This document shows positions 51,205 through 60,294 of a stretch of DNA of 64,000 bases, piece by piece (the stretch's first letter is position 1; every line of letters starts with the position of its first letter). A program made the translations under genes and the position numbers. A model generated the notes under the pieces. The model searched no databases. It was not told where the DNA came from and was given only the letters and a program-made list of their open reading frames with translations. The stretch spans positions 1 to 64,000 of the forward strand of contig JAQUWF010000002.1 of the NCBI GenBank assembly GCA_028692975.1. Direction: 5' to 3'. This DNA is from Lachnospiraceae bacterium. GTDB lineage: Bacteria; Bacillota; Clostridia; Lachnospirales; Lachnospiraceae.

Positions 51205-52338
51205 ATGATATATGTAGTGAAACCTGGGGATACAGTAGACCGTATTGCTCAGGAATACAATGTAGCGGCGGCATCCATTGCCTATAACAATCAAATACCA
51301 TATCCGTACAGGCTGGCCGTTGGCCAGTCTCTTTTTCTTCCAGGAGAAAAAGGGGAGACAGCGGCTGCCGTCAATGGATACGCCTATCCGTTTATAAGGG
51401 AATGGGTCCTGCGCCAGACGCTGCCGTACCTTACGGAACTGTCCGTATTTTCTTATGGATTTACGGCGGAAGGGACACTGATTGCGCCGGCACTGGATGA
51501 CCAGTGGATGATAAATACGGCCTATGAATATGGTGTGAAGCCCATACTTACCCTGACGCCTTTTGGACTGGATGGGCAGTTTAATAATTATCTGATCAGC
51601 GCAGTGGTGAATAATGAAGCGGCAGGGAATCGGCTTATTTCACAACTGCAGGAAGTGCTATATGAGAAAGGCTTCGCCGGGGTCGATGTGGATTTTGAAT
51701 TTGTATTGGCATCGGATCGGGATGCATTTACTGCTTTTGTTGAGAAACTGGCGAAGGCACTGCACGTGGATGGCTATCAGGTCTCGGTAGCGCTTGCGCC
51801 GAAGACATCGGCGGATCAACCGGGATTGCTTTATGCAGGCAAGGATTACAGGGGACTTGGGGCGGCTGCGGATCACGTGCTCTTGATGACTTATGAATGG
51901 GGGTATAAGTATGGGCCGCCCATGGCGATCGCGCCCATCGACAAGGTTCGTGAGGTGGTAGATTATGCCATAACGGAGATACCGCCAAGTAAAATCGACC
52001 TGGGCATTCCAAACTATGGATATGACTGGCCGCTTCCTTATTCCCAAGGAAAAACCAGAGCGAGGACCATAGGAAATGTGGAGGCAGTGCAGCTGGCCAT
52101 TCGCTACGGCGCGGTTATCCAATTTGACCAGACGGCGCAGTCACCGTATTTCCGCTATACTGCCAGAGATGGGATTATGCATGAAGTATGGTTTGAGGAC
52201 GTGCGCAGCCTGCAGGCAAAATTCGCTCTGGTAAAGGAATATGGACTGCGAGGTATGGGCTACTGGCAGATTATGCAGTTTTTCCGTGCAAACTGGCTGC
52301 TGCTGGAAAGCATGTTCAGAACTATCAGGGATTTGTAA
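51205..52338 (+). CDS. LysM-GH18 spore peptidoglycan hydrolase (SleL/YaaH-like)
   Basis: A 377-residue protein: one LysM cell-wall-binding domain (residues 1-46, IYVVKPGDTVDRIAQEYNV to GQSLFLPG), then a glycoside hydrolase 18 barrel. The active-site motif is FAGVDVDFEFV, with the catalytic glutamate in DFE at about residue 157. The substrate is peptidoglycan, in this family usually spore cortex. No signal peptide, as in the spore proteins made in the mother cell. The region 50998-51204 before it shows short degenerate frames only. Confidence 0.9.
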   Translation: MIYVVKPGDTVDRIAQEYNVAAASIAYNNQIPYPYRLAVGQSLFLPGEKGETAAAVNGYAYPFIREWVLRQTLPYLTELSVFSYGFTAEGTLIAPALDDQWMINTAYEYGVKPILTLTPFGLDGQFNNYLISAVVNNEAAGNRLISQLQEVLYEKGFAGVDVDFEFVLASDRDAFTAFVEKLAKALHVDGYQVSVALAPKTSADQPGLLYAGKDYRGLGAAADHVLLMTYEWGYKYGPPMAIAPIDKVREVVDYAITEIPPSKIDLGIPNYGYDWPLPYSQGKTRARTIGNVEAVQLAIRYGAVIQFDQTAQSPYFRYTARDGIMHEVWFEDVRSLQAKFALVKEYGLRGMGYWQIMQFFRANWLLLESMFRTIRDL

Positions 52339-52377
52339 TAGGGAACTAATTTATTGAGTGAAAAGGAAATAAAACGA

Positions 52378-52427
52378 TTGACTTTCCGTATGGTATTTAC
52401 TACGATATGAGTATGGAATACGATACA
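52378..52427 (+). promoter_or_regulatory. Promoter and repeated operator-like words before the XRE gene
   Basis: TTGACT (52378-52383) and TACGAT (52401-52406) are 17 bases apart. Two direct copies of a GTATGG...TACGATA pattern (52388-52408 and 52412-52427) overlap and follow the -10, fitting autoregulation. Confidence 0.45.
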
Positions 52428-52485
52428 TGTGGAGTCGCATGATGAAGGAGACAGTGAAACTTACGGAAAGAGAGAATAAGATAAC

Positions 52486-52764
52486 ATGAGTGATATGGAT
52501 TATATTTATACCGTAGACAATGAAGAAATTTTGATTGAGCCAATACAGCGCAGTACCCGGAACAATATCATCCGGCAGTACGTGTCATGCAGAAAAAAGA
52601 AAAAGATGACCCAGGAAGACTTATTTAAACGCACCGGCATATCCAGACCCAACATCGCCAGATTCGAGAGTGGTAAATACAACCCGTCTCTGGAAATGAT
52701 GGTCCGGATAGCCGCGGGGCTGGATATGCAGCTGGATATAAATTTGCAGGCAATGCAGGAATAG
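52486..52764 (+). CDS. XRE-family helix-turn-helix protein (antitoxin-like)
   Basis: A 92-residue protein. Residues 30-90 form a lambda-repressor-like domain (QYVSCRKKKKMTQEDLFKRT, GISRPNIARFESGKYNPSLE, MMVRIAAGLDMQLDINLQ). The layout, a short N-terminal strand then HTH, is that of HigA/antitoxin-type regulators, but no toxin gene is seen next to it. It converges with the ABC-class ATPase gene, 15 bases apart. Confidence 0.8.
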   Translation: MSDMDYIYTVDNEEILIEPIQRSTRNNIIRQYVSCRKKKKMTQEDLFKRTGISRPNIARFESGKYNPSLEMMVRIAAGLDMQLDINLQAMQE

Positions 52765-52779
52765 TGTGATGGTATAGGT

Positions 52780-54516
52780 CTATTTCCTGCTGCGGTAGAA
52801 CATGGCGAAAATCTCTTCTTTCCGAGGCAGAGCCAGGGAAGAGGACAGGTCCCTGCCGAAGATGGCGAAGGACTGCTGGGATAATTGTGCGGAAAGTTGT
52901 TCCACCACTTCGCGCAGAGTTTTGTGCCCATCCATGAGATTCTGGCTGGCATAGACGTAGAGGCGGGCCAGCGTGTTCAACTGCTCCGGATCTACCAACT
53001 GCTCCACGCAGCGAAGATCAATAGCATCATGGTTAATGGAAATCTCTTCACAGCCAAGTGTATGGATTTTTATGCGGTCATTTTTTCCAAGACCCTTCTG
53101 TGGCTTTAGGATACGGTGACATTTTGGCTTGGAACCAGTGAGGGTATCTGTGCTTGCGGCGTTGGTATCAGGCGCAGAGTCGGCGGACATAACCCCGTGA
53201 ATATCATGAAAATATTGCCTGGTTTCTTCTCTGGCGAATTCTGTAATATCCATAGGCTCATAATTTTTCATTTGCAAAATCACATCTGCCTTGGTGAAAA
53301 AGGAACCGGAACTGCCGGCAACCAATATAGTAGAAAGACCATATTTCTCATACAGAGGGCGGATCTGGTCAATGAACGGTGTGATAGGCTCCGCATTTTT
53401 ATGCACGACCCGCTGCATCAGTTCGTCCCGGATCATAAAATTGGTGGCGCTGGTATCCTCGTCCATGAGCAGCACCTGACTTCCGGCTTCCATGCTCTCA
53501 ATGACCGCGGCAGCCTGCGAAGTACTTCCGCTGGCATCTGGTGTGGAGAAAGAAGCCGTGTCCTTTCCGTTAGGCAGATTTCCGATAAACATGGAAATAT
53601 CCACCTGAGTAACGCTGCGGCCATCTTCTGCCCGCAGCTTCATAGCGCTTTCATCAGTGAGCACGAATTCCCTGCCATCCCCGGAGATATGATTGTAAAC
53701 GCCCGTTTCCAGCGCCTTTAAGAGCGTGGACTTGCCATGATAGCCGCCGCCGACAATGAGTGTAATGCCTTTGGGAATACCCATGCCGGTGAGTACCTTC
53801 CCATGAGGCAGTTCCAGAGTCAGAGCCAAAGATGCCGGAGAGACGAAGGGAAAAGCATCCTTCATAGGGCGGTTTGAGATACCGCTTTCTCGAGGGAGAA
53901 TGGACCCGTCAGCCACGAAGGCAACGAGATCACGTTTTTTTAATTCGTCCCGGATAAACTGCTGCTGGTCCGCCAGATCTGCAATATCCTGAAGCTGTTT
54001 CCCATTCAGAGAGGCATAGAACAAGCCCTTTCGTATACAGTCAGGAAGCAGCTGGAACAATATCTTCTCTAAGCCAAAGGCCTGGATAGTACGTCCACTG
54101 GCTGGGAAACCGATCTCAAAACGGCAGGTGATCATGCCTGTTTTCGGATCCATCTGGCAGCCGCTGCGGTCTAAGATTTCCTGCCCTGGGCGGCTTACGG
54201 AGAGCAGACCGCTCTTGCCGGAACCCTTTACCTGAAAAGAGTAATGCTCCAGGTGCTTGCCGAACTGGCGGAGCAGTTCATCCTGCAGTGCGATCCGTTT
54301 CCAGGGAGTATCATACAATGCTTCCGGGAATCGTGCCTTTCGGCCATCAATCCGCACGCTCACAGAAGAAGGAGCCGCGAATGGGTCGCCCTGTACATGG
54401 TCGATGGACAGAATATAGTCGGGAAACTGATATTCCCCGCGGGTGTCTTTATATGCCGGATAACCTTTATGGTCAATTCGTTTTAACAATTCTCTCAATT
54501 CATTGGATTGCTTCAT
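52780..54516 (-). CDS. ABC-class ATPase of the COG3044 family
   Basis: A 578-residue cytoplasmic ATPase. Walker A is GGGYHGKST (about residue 255), followed by a signature-like region (MFIGNLPNGKDTASFSTPDA, SGSTSQAAAVIESM) and Walker B VLLMDEDTSATNFM. The N-terminal half (RIDHKGYPAYKDTRGEYQFP, SIDHVQGDPFAAPS) and C-terminal lid are specific to this family, which has no membrane partner and no settled role. AGGAGG precedes the start. Confidence 0.88.
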   Translation of the reverse strand: MKQSNELRELLKRIDHKGYPAYKDTRGEYQFPDYILSIDHVQGDPFAAPSSVSVRIDGRKARFPEALYDTPWKRIALQDELLRQFGKHLEHYSFQVKGSGKSGLLSVSRPGQEILDRSGCQMDPKTGMITCRFEIGFPASGRTIQAFGLEKILFQLLPDCIRKGLFYASLNGKQLQDIADLADQQQFIRDELKKRDLVAFVADGSILPRESGISNRPMKDAFPFVSPASLALTLELPHGKVLTGMGIPKGITLIVGGGYHGKSTLLKALETGVYNHISGDGREFVLTDESAMKLRAEDGRSVTQVDISMFIGNLPNGKDTASFSTPDASGSTSQAAAVIESMEAGSQVLLMDEDTSATNFMIRDELMQRVVHKNAEPITPFIDQIRPLYEKYGLSTILVAGSSGSFFTKADVILQMKNYEPMDITEFAREETRQYFHDIHGVMSADSAPDTNAASTDTLTGSKPKCHRILKPQKGLGKNDRIKIHTLGCEEISINHDAIDLRCVEQLVDPEQLNTLARLYVYASQNLMDGHKTLREVVEQLSAQLSQQSFAIFGRDLSSSLALPRKEEIFAMFYRSRK

Positions 54517-54623
54517 GTGAGCCTCCTTTTAAGTAAAATTTCCTGTATTTGTTCGGTATTAGTATAGCACATCCGGGGGAAATGGTCGGAAGAAATTTTA
54601 AAAAAGTATAGAAAGAAGCGCAG

Positions 54624-54651
54624 AAAAGACTGGTTTGACGGTCTTTTTTTA
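54624..54651 (+). terminator. Hairpin between the ATPase start and the ABC operon
   Basis: AAAAGAC (54624-54630) pairs with GTCTTTT (54641-54647) followed by more T. It lies just before the ABC operon promoter and may insulate it from antisense or upstream reading. Confidence 0.5.
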
Positions 54652-54694
54652 TTGACAAAAAAATTCGAAGTGCTATATTGTTAGTTAAGACTAA
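54652..54694 (+). promoter_or_regulatory. Promoter and palindromic operator of the ABC operon
   Basis: TTGACA (54652-54657) and TATATT (54674-54679), 16 bases apart, are followed at once by the inverted repeat TTAGT-TAAG-ACTAA (54681-54694) over the expected transcription start. This is a good site for a repressor, resembling metal-dependent DtxR-type or MarR-type sites. Confidence 0.65.
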
Positions 54695-54754
54695 TTTAAA
54701 AGAGAAGAAACTAATTATAAGCAGAGACAACGAATCAATAATGAGGGAAAAGAG

Positions 54755-55453
54755 ATGTTTTTGGAAATCAATAATATAAAGAAGTCGTTTGGCGAGGCAG
54801 AAAACAGGATCGAGGTTCTCAAAGGTATCGACCTGTCCATAGACAAAGGGGAATTTTGTGTGCTGTTGGGACCCTCCGGTTCAGGCAAATCCACGTTGCT
54901 GAATATTATCGGCGGCATCGACAGTTCGGATGAAGGCTATATCTCCATAGATGGAGAAAAAACAGGCGAGATGAAAGAAAAGAAACTGACATTATATCGG
55001 CGGAAACATCTGGGCTATATTTTCCAGATGTATAATCTGATCCCCAATCTGACCATACGGGAAAATATCGAGGTAGGGGCTTATCTCAGTGACAAGCCTC
55101 TGGATATTGATGACATGCTGCAGACGCTTGGCATCTACGAACATCAGCACAAACTGCCAAACCAGTTGTCTGGTGGGCAGCAGCAGCGTACTGCTATCGG
55201 TCGAGCATTGATCAAGAACCCAGATATCCTGCTCTGCGATGAGCCCACAGGCGCATTAGACTATAACACTTCCAAAGGAATTTTGAAACTGATTGAGACT
55301 GTGAATCAAAAGTATGGCAACACCGTCGTCATGGTCACCCACAACGATGCCATCAAATATATGGCAGATCAGGTAGTGCATTTGAAGGACGGAACGATTC
55401 GTAAGAGCTATCATAACGAGAACAAAATCCCGGCCGAAGAGCTGGACTGGTAG
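54755..55453 (+). CDS. ABC transporter ATP-binding protein (MacB/LolD type)
   Basis: A 232-residue ATPase: Walker A GPSGSGKST, Q-loop IFQMYNLIPNLTIREN, signature LSGGQQQRTAIGRALI, Walker B ILLCDEPTGALDYN and H-loop VMVTHNDAIKYMADQ. The type powers FtsX-like permeases that act on the cell envelope or extrude peptides and drugs. It starts the three-gene operon. Confidence 0.93.
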   Translation: MFLEINNIKKSFGEAENRIEVLKGIDLSIDKGEFCVLLGPSGSGKSTLLNIIGGIDSSDEGYISIDGEKTGEMKEKKLTLYRRKHLGYIFQMYNLIPNLTIRENIEVGAYLSDKPLDIDDMLQTLGIYEHQHKLPNQLSGGQQQRTAIGRALIKNPDILLCDEPTGALDYNTSKGILKLIETVNQKYGNTVVMVTHNDAIKYMADQVVHLKDGTIRKSYHNENKIPAEELDW

Positions 55454-55465
55454 GGAGGTCGGATC

Positions 55466-57784
55466 ATGAGAAATCCTTTGCAAAAAAGGCTTCTGAGAGA
55501 ATTGCGGGATGAGGCAGGGAAGTATGCAGTTATTTTTATACTGCTGGTAGCTACCATCGGTTTTGTGTCTGGGTTCCTGGTCGCTGATAGCAGCATGCGC
55601 ATTACATACGATGAAAGTTTTGAGAAATATAATATAGAAGACGGATATTTTGATGTAAAAAAAGAAATGACTCAAGAGCAGAAAGCAGTGCTGGAGAAAA
55701 ACGAGATTACCATTTATGAGAATTATTTTATGGAAGAGGAGCTTACCAACGGCAGCACCCTTCGTATCTATGCGGACCGTGAGGATGTGGACCGGGGATG
55801 CCTCATGGAGGGGCACCTCCCGGAGCAGGCGGGAGAAATTGCCATTGATCGCATGTATGCGGAAAATAACAAGATCGCCGTGGGGGACACCATAGGCAGT
55901 GCAGACCGGGAATGGACAGTTAGCGGATATGTGGCCTTATCGGATTACAGCAGCCTTTTTTCAGATAATAATGACAGCATGTTTGACGCGGTCAAATTCG
56001 GCGTGGCTATTGTGCCGAAAGAGGATTTTGATACATTCAGCAAAAAGACCCTGCATTATCGCTATGCCTGGACCTATGGTACGGAACCGGTCAATGAAAC
56101 AGCGGAAAACGACAGGGCAGAGGATCTTATGAAAGCCATGGGAAAAGCTGTGTCTTTGGAATCTTTTGTACCACGGTATCAGAATCAGGCCATCATATTC
56201 ACCGGTAACGATATGGGAAGTGATAAGGGCATGATGACGGCACTTCTCTATATGATTATTGTAATCCTGGCTTTTGTGTTTGGCATCACTATCAGTAACA
56301 CAATCACAAAAGAAGCAAACACCATAGGGACTCTGCGGGCCTCCGGCTATACCAGAGGAGAGTTGGTCCGCCACTATATTTCCATGCCCCTGCTGGTCAC
56401 GCTCATAGGCGCAGTACTGGGGAATATCCTGGGATATACAGTGCTGGAAAAAGTCGTTTGCCAGATGTATTACGGCAGTTATAGCCTGACCAAATATGTG
56501 ACTGCCTGGAGCGGTGAAGCTTTCTGGAAGACTACAGTTGTGCCCATTATCATGATGATGATCATTAATCTGCTGATTCTGAATCACAAGATGAAAGTGT
56601 CACCCCTGAAATTTATCCGTCGAGACCTGAGCAGGAGAAAACAAAAACGGGCTGTTCGCCTTGGGGTAATGGTTCCATTTTTTACAAGATTTCGTCTACG
56701 GATTATCTTTCAGAATATGAGTAATTATGCGATGCTTCTGGTTGGTATCATCTTTGCGAATCTGCTGCTGTTTTTTGGGCTGGCTCTGCCGGAGGTGCTG
56801 GATCATTACCAGGATGACATACAGCAAAACATGCTCAGTTCCTACCAGTATATGCTCAGTGTTCCAGTCAGCGTCATGAGTGAGGAGAGCAAGATCAAGA
56901 GCCTGATCTCCATGTTGGAATTTTCCAAAGCGGTGGAGACGGACAATGAATCTGCAGAAAAATTCACCGCCTATTCCCTCAATACCACAGACGACATCTG
57001 CGACGGTGAGGAAATCCTGCTCTATGGGATTCAAAAGGACAGCCAGTATGTGCCACTGGATGTAAGCGAGGGACAGGTATATATATCCAAAGGATATGCG
57101 GATAAGCATCTGCTGAAGGCGGGGCATACCATCACACTGAAAGAAAAATACAAGGATGATAGCTATGATTTTGTTGTGACAGGTATCTATGATTATATGG
57201 GTACGCTGTCGTTGTTTATAAATCAGGATCAGCTAAATGAAATGTTTGATCTGGATCAGGATTATTTCAGTGGATATTTCTCCGATACAGAGATTACGGA
57301 TATTAATGATAAATATATTGGCTCCGTGGTGGATCTGGAGGCGCTGACCAAGATATCCCGCCAGTTGGATGTTTCCATGGGAAGCATGATGTATCTGGTG
57401 GATGGTTTCGCCATATTGATATTTATGGTTTTGATCTACCTGCTTTCCAAGATCGTTATAGAGAAAAACGGTCAGTCTATTTCTATGGTGAAGATTCTGG
57501 GCTATGGGAATGGTGAGATCAGCCGACTGTATATTTTTTCCACTTCCTTTATGGTGGTACTGTTTCTGCTGCTGAGCATGGTTATTGATTATTATTTCAT
57601 GCTGGTGATTTTCCGGCAGATTATGCTGGAGAGTTTCAGTGGATGGATAGAATTCCATATTACGGCCGGGATATTTATAAAAATGTTTATTCTGGGAATT
57701 GTTACCTATGCCGTAGTAGCGGTGCTGGAGGTGCGGAAAATAAGAAAAGTACCAATGGATGAAGCTTTGAAGAATGTGGAATAA
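55466..57784 (+). CDS. FtsX-type ABC transporter permease
   Basis: A 772-residue membrane protein. It begins with one helix (YAVIFILLVATIGFVSGFLV), then a large extracellular domain (residues about 40-255), then two FtsX-like membrane blocks (IIVILAFVFGITISNTI, ISMPLLVTLIGAVLGNILGY; and a second set after about 640, AILIFMVLIYLLSKIVIEK) with another outer domain between. The ends of both blocks have the family's EANTIGTLRASGYTRGELV and VKILGYGNGEISRLY segments. It begins 12 bases after the ATPase gene. Confidence 0.9.
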   Translation: MRNPLQKRLLRELRDEAGKYAVIFILLVATIGFVSGFLVADSSMRITYDESFEKYNIEDGYFDVKKEMTQEQKAVLEKNEITIYENYFMEEELTNGSTLRIYADREDVDRGCLMEGHLPEQAGEIAIDRMYAENNKIAVGDTIGSADREWTVSGYVALSDYSSLFSDNNDSMFDAVKFGVAIVPKEDFDTFSKKTLHYRYAWTYGTEPVNETAENDRAEDLMKAMGKAVSLESFVPRYQNQAIIFTGNDMGSDKGMMTALLYMIIVILAFVFGITISNTITKEANTIGTLRASGYTRGELVRHYISMPLLVTLIGAVLGNILGYTVLEKVVCQMYYGSYSLTKYVTAWSGEAFWKTTVVPIIMMMIINLLILNHKMKVSPLKFIRRDLSRRKQKRAVRLGVMVPFFTRFRLRIIFQNMSNYAMLLVGIIFANLLLFFGLALPEVLDHYQDDIQQNMLSSYQYMLSVPVSVMSEESKIKSLISMLEFSKAVETDNESAEKFTAYSLNTTDDICDGEEILLYGIQKDSQYVPLDVSEGQVYISKGYADKHLLKAGHTITLKEKYKDDSYDFVVTGIYDYMGTLSLFINQDQLNEMFDLDQDYFSGYFSDTEITDINDKYIGSVVDLEALTKISRQLDVSMGSMMYLVDGFAILIFMVLIYLLSKIVIEKNGQSISMVKILGYGNGEISRLYIFSTSFMVVLFLLLSMVIDYYFMLVIFRQIMLESFSGWIEFHITAGIFIKMFILGIVTYAVVAVLEVRKIRKVPMDEALKNVE

Positions 57785-57800
57785 GGGAGGAGGGATAAGG

Positions 57801-59531
57801 ATGAAAAACATGAAGACTACGATTGGAATTATAGGCGGTCTGATTCTTGTGGGGGCTGCGGCTTTTGGCATGATCCAAAGCAATGCCCAGAAAGCATCCG
57901 CTCAGGCTGCGACGGATATCCAGACTGTTTCGAAAAAGGAAACAGAGGAAGTGTTGGATCAGGTGGCCGTCGTGAAGGATGAATCCGACATGATCTATCT
58001 GCAGGCGAATGCAGAAGGGACACTGAAAGCGGAGGATGCCGGTACGAATCTGCCAGTTTCCGTAAAGGTCAGTTACTATCTGAACAATATAAAGATGACA
58101 CCGGAGGAGATTGCCGGCAAGTCAGGGAAAGTAAGAATCAAATTTGAGTACGAAAACCTCACATCGGAAACAGTCGATGTGGAAGGGGAAACATTGACGG
58201 TAAATACTCCGTTTATGATGATATCGGCGGTTATGCTTTCATCGGATACCTTTACAAATGCTGAGGTGTCCAATGGTAAAGTCATGGAGCAGGATGATGG
58301 GTGCATCGCGGTAGGCATGGCCTTCCCCTCTCTTAAGGACAACCTGCAGCTGGATACGGTGGACATGACGAAAGATATGGATATTCCAGATTATGTGGAA
58401 ATCACAGCGGACGCCACAGAGTTTGAACTGGATTTCACAGCGAATATCATAGCGCCGGTTGGATTTAGTGAGATCGATGAAAATGGATTTGACGATGTGG
58501 ATGCTCTTATAGACAGCATGGACGAACTGGGGGAAGCATCGGAGGCACTGGTGGATGGCACAGGAACCTTGCTGGACGGCCTGAAGACTTTCCAGACGGC
58601 TGTGGGCTCTTATACGGACGGAGTGGATCAGCTGAGTACCGGAATTAAGGCGATTCATGAATCTTTGGCGGGGGTAACCATGCCTGATGCGGACAGCATG
58701 GATGCTGTAACGGCGGCAGCAGATACCCTGACACAGGATGCGGCTGCCTTAAGCGACGGAATGACGAAACTACAGACGACCTTTGCCAGCCTGCAGTCTT
58801 TTGCACAGAATGTAATGGCGTATAAGGCAGCCGTGGAAGGGGCCATTAGTACGGCGAGTATAGATCTGGCCAATGCCCAGACAGCGGTGGCGGGTGCAGA
58901 TGAAACCGCCACAAGTCAGGCCCAAAGCCAAGCGCAGGGTATCCGGGATGCAATAGAGGCGGTTGTGAGCAATATGGAGAATCTGACGGAGGAAGACAAG
59001 GCGGCTATCCTGGCGGCAGCAGACTACAGCACTCTCAATATTAATGGAACTGCCGGGGATGCGGCCGGGGCTATCGCTGATGCACAGGCCCAGTTGACGT
59101 CGGTACCTGCCTTCGCTATGCCGGATATGTCTGTGGACGCATCTGGTATCATATCGACATTAGCCGATATGGAAAGGCAGATGAAGGTATTGGGAGCAGC
59201 TTCAGCAGGCATGTCAGGACTTACGGATGGTATAGACACGCTGACTGATGCGTTGGAGCAATTACAGTCCGGTGCGGATCAACTGTCCAATAATAACAGC
59301 CAGATCATGGAGGGTATCCAGGCACTTATTGATGGCGCCGACCAGCTGAAGGAAGGACAGCAGACCTTTGACGAAGAAGGCATCCAGGAACTGCAGGATA
59401 TGGCAGGTGATGAACTGCAGAACTTAATCACAAGATTTAAGGCCGTAAGAAAAGCGGAGATAGCGTACAAAGAAACTATACCAGAGGATACTAATTACGT
59501 GGTGGAGACTGACAGTATTGAGATGAAGTGA
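57801..59531 (+). CDS. Secreted heptad-repeat protein of the ABC operon (YhgE/Pip-like repeats)
   Basis: A 576-residue exported protein with an N-terminal membrane anchor or signal (GIIGGLILVGAAAFG). After a beta-rich region (VKVSYYLNNIKMTPEEIAGK) it is largely alpha-helical, with x-x-x-L-x-x-G heptads (LVDGTGTLLDGLKTFQTAVG, DGVDQLSTGIKAI and again GLTDGIDTLTDALEQLQSGA) and alanine-rich coiled coil between. Such repeats mark YhgE/Pip and related envelope proteins. It probably works outside the membrane with the FtsX-type permease. The start at 57801 follows GGGAGGAGGGATAAGG. Confidence 0.78.
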   Translation: MKNMKTTIGIIGGLILVGAAAFGMIQSNAQKASAQAATDIQTVSKKETEEVLDQVAVVKDESDMIYLQANAEGTLKAEDAGTNLPVSVKVSYYLNNIKMTPEEIAGKSGKVRIKFEYENLTSETVDVEGETLTVNTPFMMISAVMLSSDTFTNAEVSNGKVMEQDDGCIAVGMAFPSLKDNLQLDTVDMTKDMDIPDYVEITADATEFELDFTANIIAPVGFSEIDENGFDDVDALIDSMDELGEASEALVDGTGTLLDGLKTFQTAVGSYTDGVDQLSTGIKAIHESLAGVTMPDADSMDAVTAAADTLTQDAAALSDGMTKLQTTFASLQSFAQNVMAYKAAVEGAISTASIDLANAQTAVAGADETATSQAQSQAQGIRDAIEAVVSNMENLTEEDKAAILAAADYSTLNINGTAGDAAGAIADAQAQLTSVPAFAMPDMSVDASGIISTLADMERQMKVLGAASAGMSGLTDGIDTLTDALEQLQSGADQLSNNNSQIMEGIQALIDGADQLKEGQQTFDEEGIQELQDMAGDELQNLITRFKAVRKAEIAYKETIPEDTNYVVETDSIEMK

Positions 59532-59591
59532 TAAAAGATAGATAAGGCTTCAACCGGTATTGAACAGCTATGGGGATAGAAAAATTGTCAG

Positions 59592-59633
59592 AGCATAAGC
59601 AAGGCAGCCATTTACGGCTGCCTTGCTTATGCT
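59592..59633. terminator. Perfect 18-base-pair hairpin after the ABC operon
   Basis: AGCATAAGCAAGGCAGCC (59592-59609) pairs without mismatch with 59616-59633 around ATTTAC. No T-run follows on the plus strand, so simple intrinsic termination is not assured. Confidence 0.6.
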
Positions 59634-59707
59634 GGTGTATTTGCATATAGTTTGAAAATAACATAATTGATTTAATTTCATCATAGCATGTTCCTGAATA
59701 GTTCATA

Positions 59708-59947
59708 TTTGGTAGTGCAGCAAGAAAAAAACAAAAGTTACCAAAAAACCAGTTATATTCCATGTAAAAGCATCTTGTTTTGGCAGCAGAGAGGAAAATG
59801 TATTCTTGCTACCAAAAAAAACGTGAATTCGCTGGATTTTTGGGTAGCAAATAAAAAATGAAGCAATGCTACCCAAAATCGGAGAAAAAAGATGTCATAT
59901 ATACGCATATTTGGCAGCAGAACAAAAAATAAAGAGATGCTGCCAAA
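59708..59947. repeat. Array of four tandem covarying hairpins
   Basis: Four inverted repeats follow one another: TTTGGTA/TACCAAA (59708-59745), TTTTGGCAGCA/TGCTACCAAAA (59778-59817, one mismatch), TTTTGGGTAGCA/TGCTACCCAAAA (59838-59878), TTTGGCAGCA/TGCTGCCAAA (59910-59947). The last three loops are 17-18 bases and A-rich. Arm changes are matched on the opposite arm in all but one case, so pairing is kept. No gene overlaps. The rest of the gap 59634-60096 shows nothing else. Confidence 0.75.
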
Positions 59948-60072
59948 AGGAAAGAAAAATTTGTTATATCTAAAACAAATTACAATCTTTGTGTGGGTTT
60001 TCCGGTGCATTGCGGCTTTTTTGCAGAACTTCGCAAACACGGCCACTGTCAGGCATTTTGCAATTTTAAGTA

Positions 60073-60102
60073 TGTACAAAATACGGAAGTGTGTGCTATA
60101 CT
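60073..60102 (+). promoter_or_regulatory. Promoter of the ECF-kinase operon
   Basis: TGTACA (60073-60078) and TATACT (60097-60102), 18 bases apart, would start a leader of about 185 bases. CTACTT-CGC-AAGTAG (60101-60115) is an inverted repeat over the start. Confidence 0.5.
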
Positions 60103-60108
60103 ACTTCG

Positions 60109-60294
60109 CAAGTAGACAAGCGACTTTTAACGGTCCCAGATAGCGGCGAACTGCAACGTGAGCTGTCTGGGGTCGTTTGTAACTTTTGACATTACTGTTT
60201 AGGACTGCTTGCAGCAGATCGTTTGTAAAGAGAACGTGTCTGTGTTTTGCAGTCCTGAATAGTAACCTTCTAATCCTGTTTTGGGGAGAGAAAA
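60109..60294 (+). promoter_or_regulatory. Structured 5' leader, candidate riboswitch
   Basis: Two stable stem-loops: AACGGTCCCAGATAGC (60129-60144) with GCTGTCTGGGGTCGTT (60162-60177), and AGGACTGC (60201-60208) with GCAGTCCT (60249-60256) holding an inner CGTT/AACG. Both carry TCGTTTGTAA. It matches no riboswitch class I can recall, but vitamin-transporter genes of this kind are often riboswitch-controlled. Confidence 0.4.

Noticed and set aside
59708..59947. The hairpin array as a CRISPR
   Set aside because: Repeats are short, vary in sequence, and the spacing is irregular; no cas genes are present.
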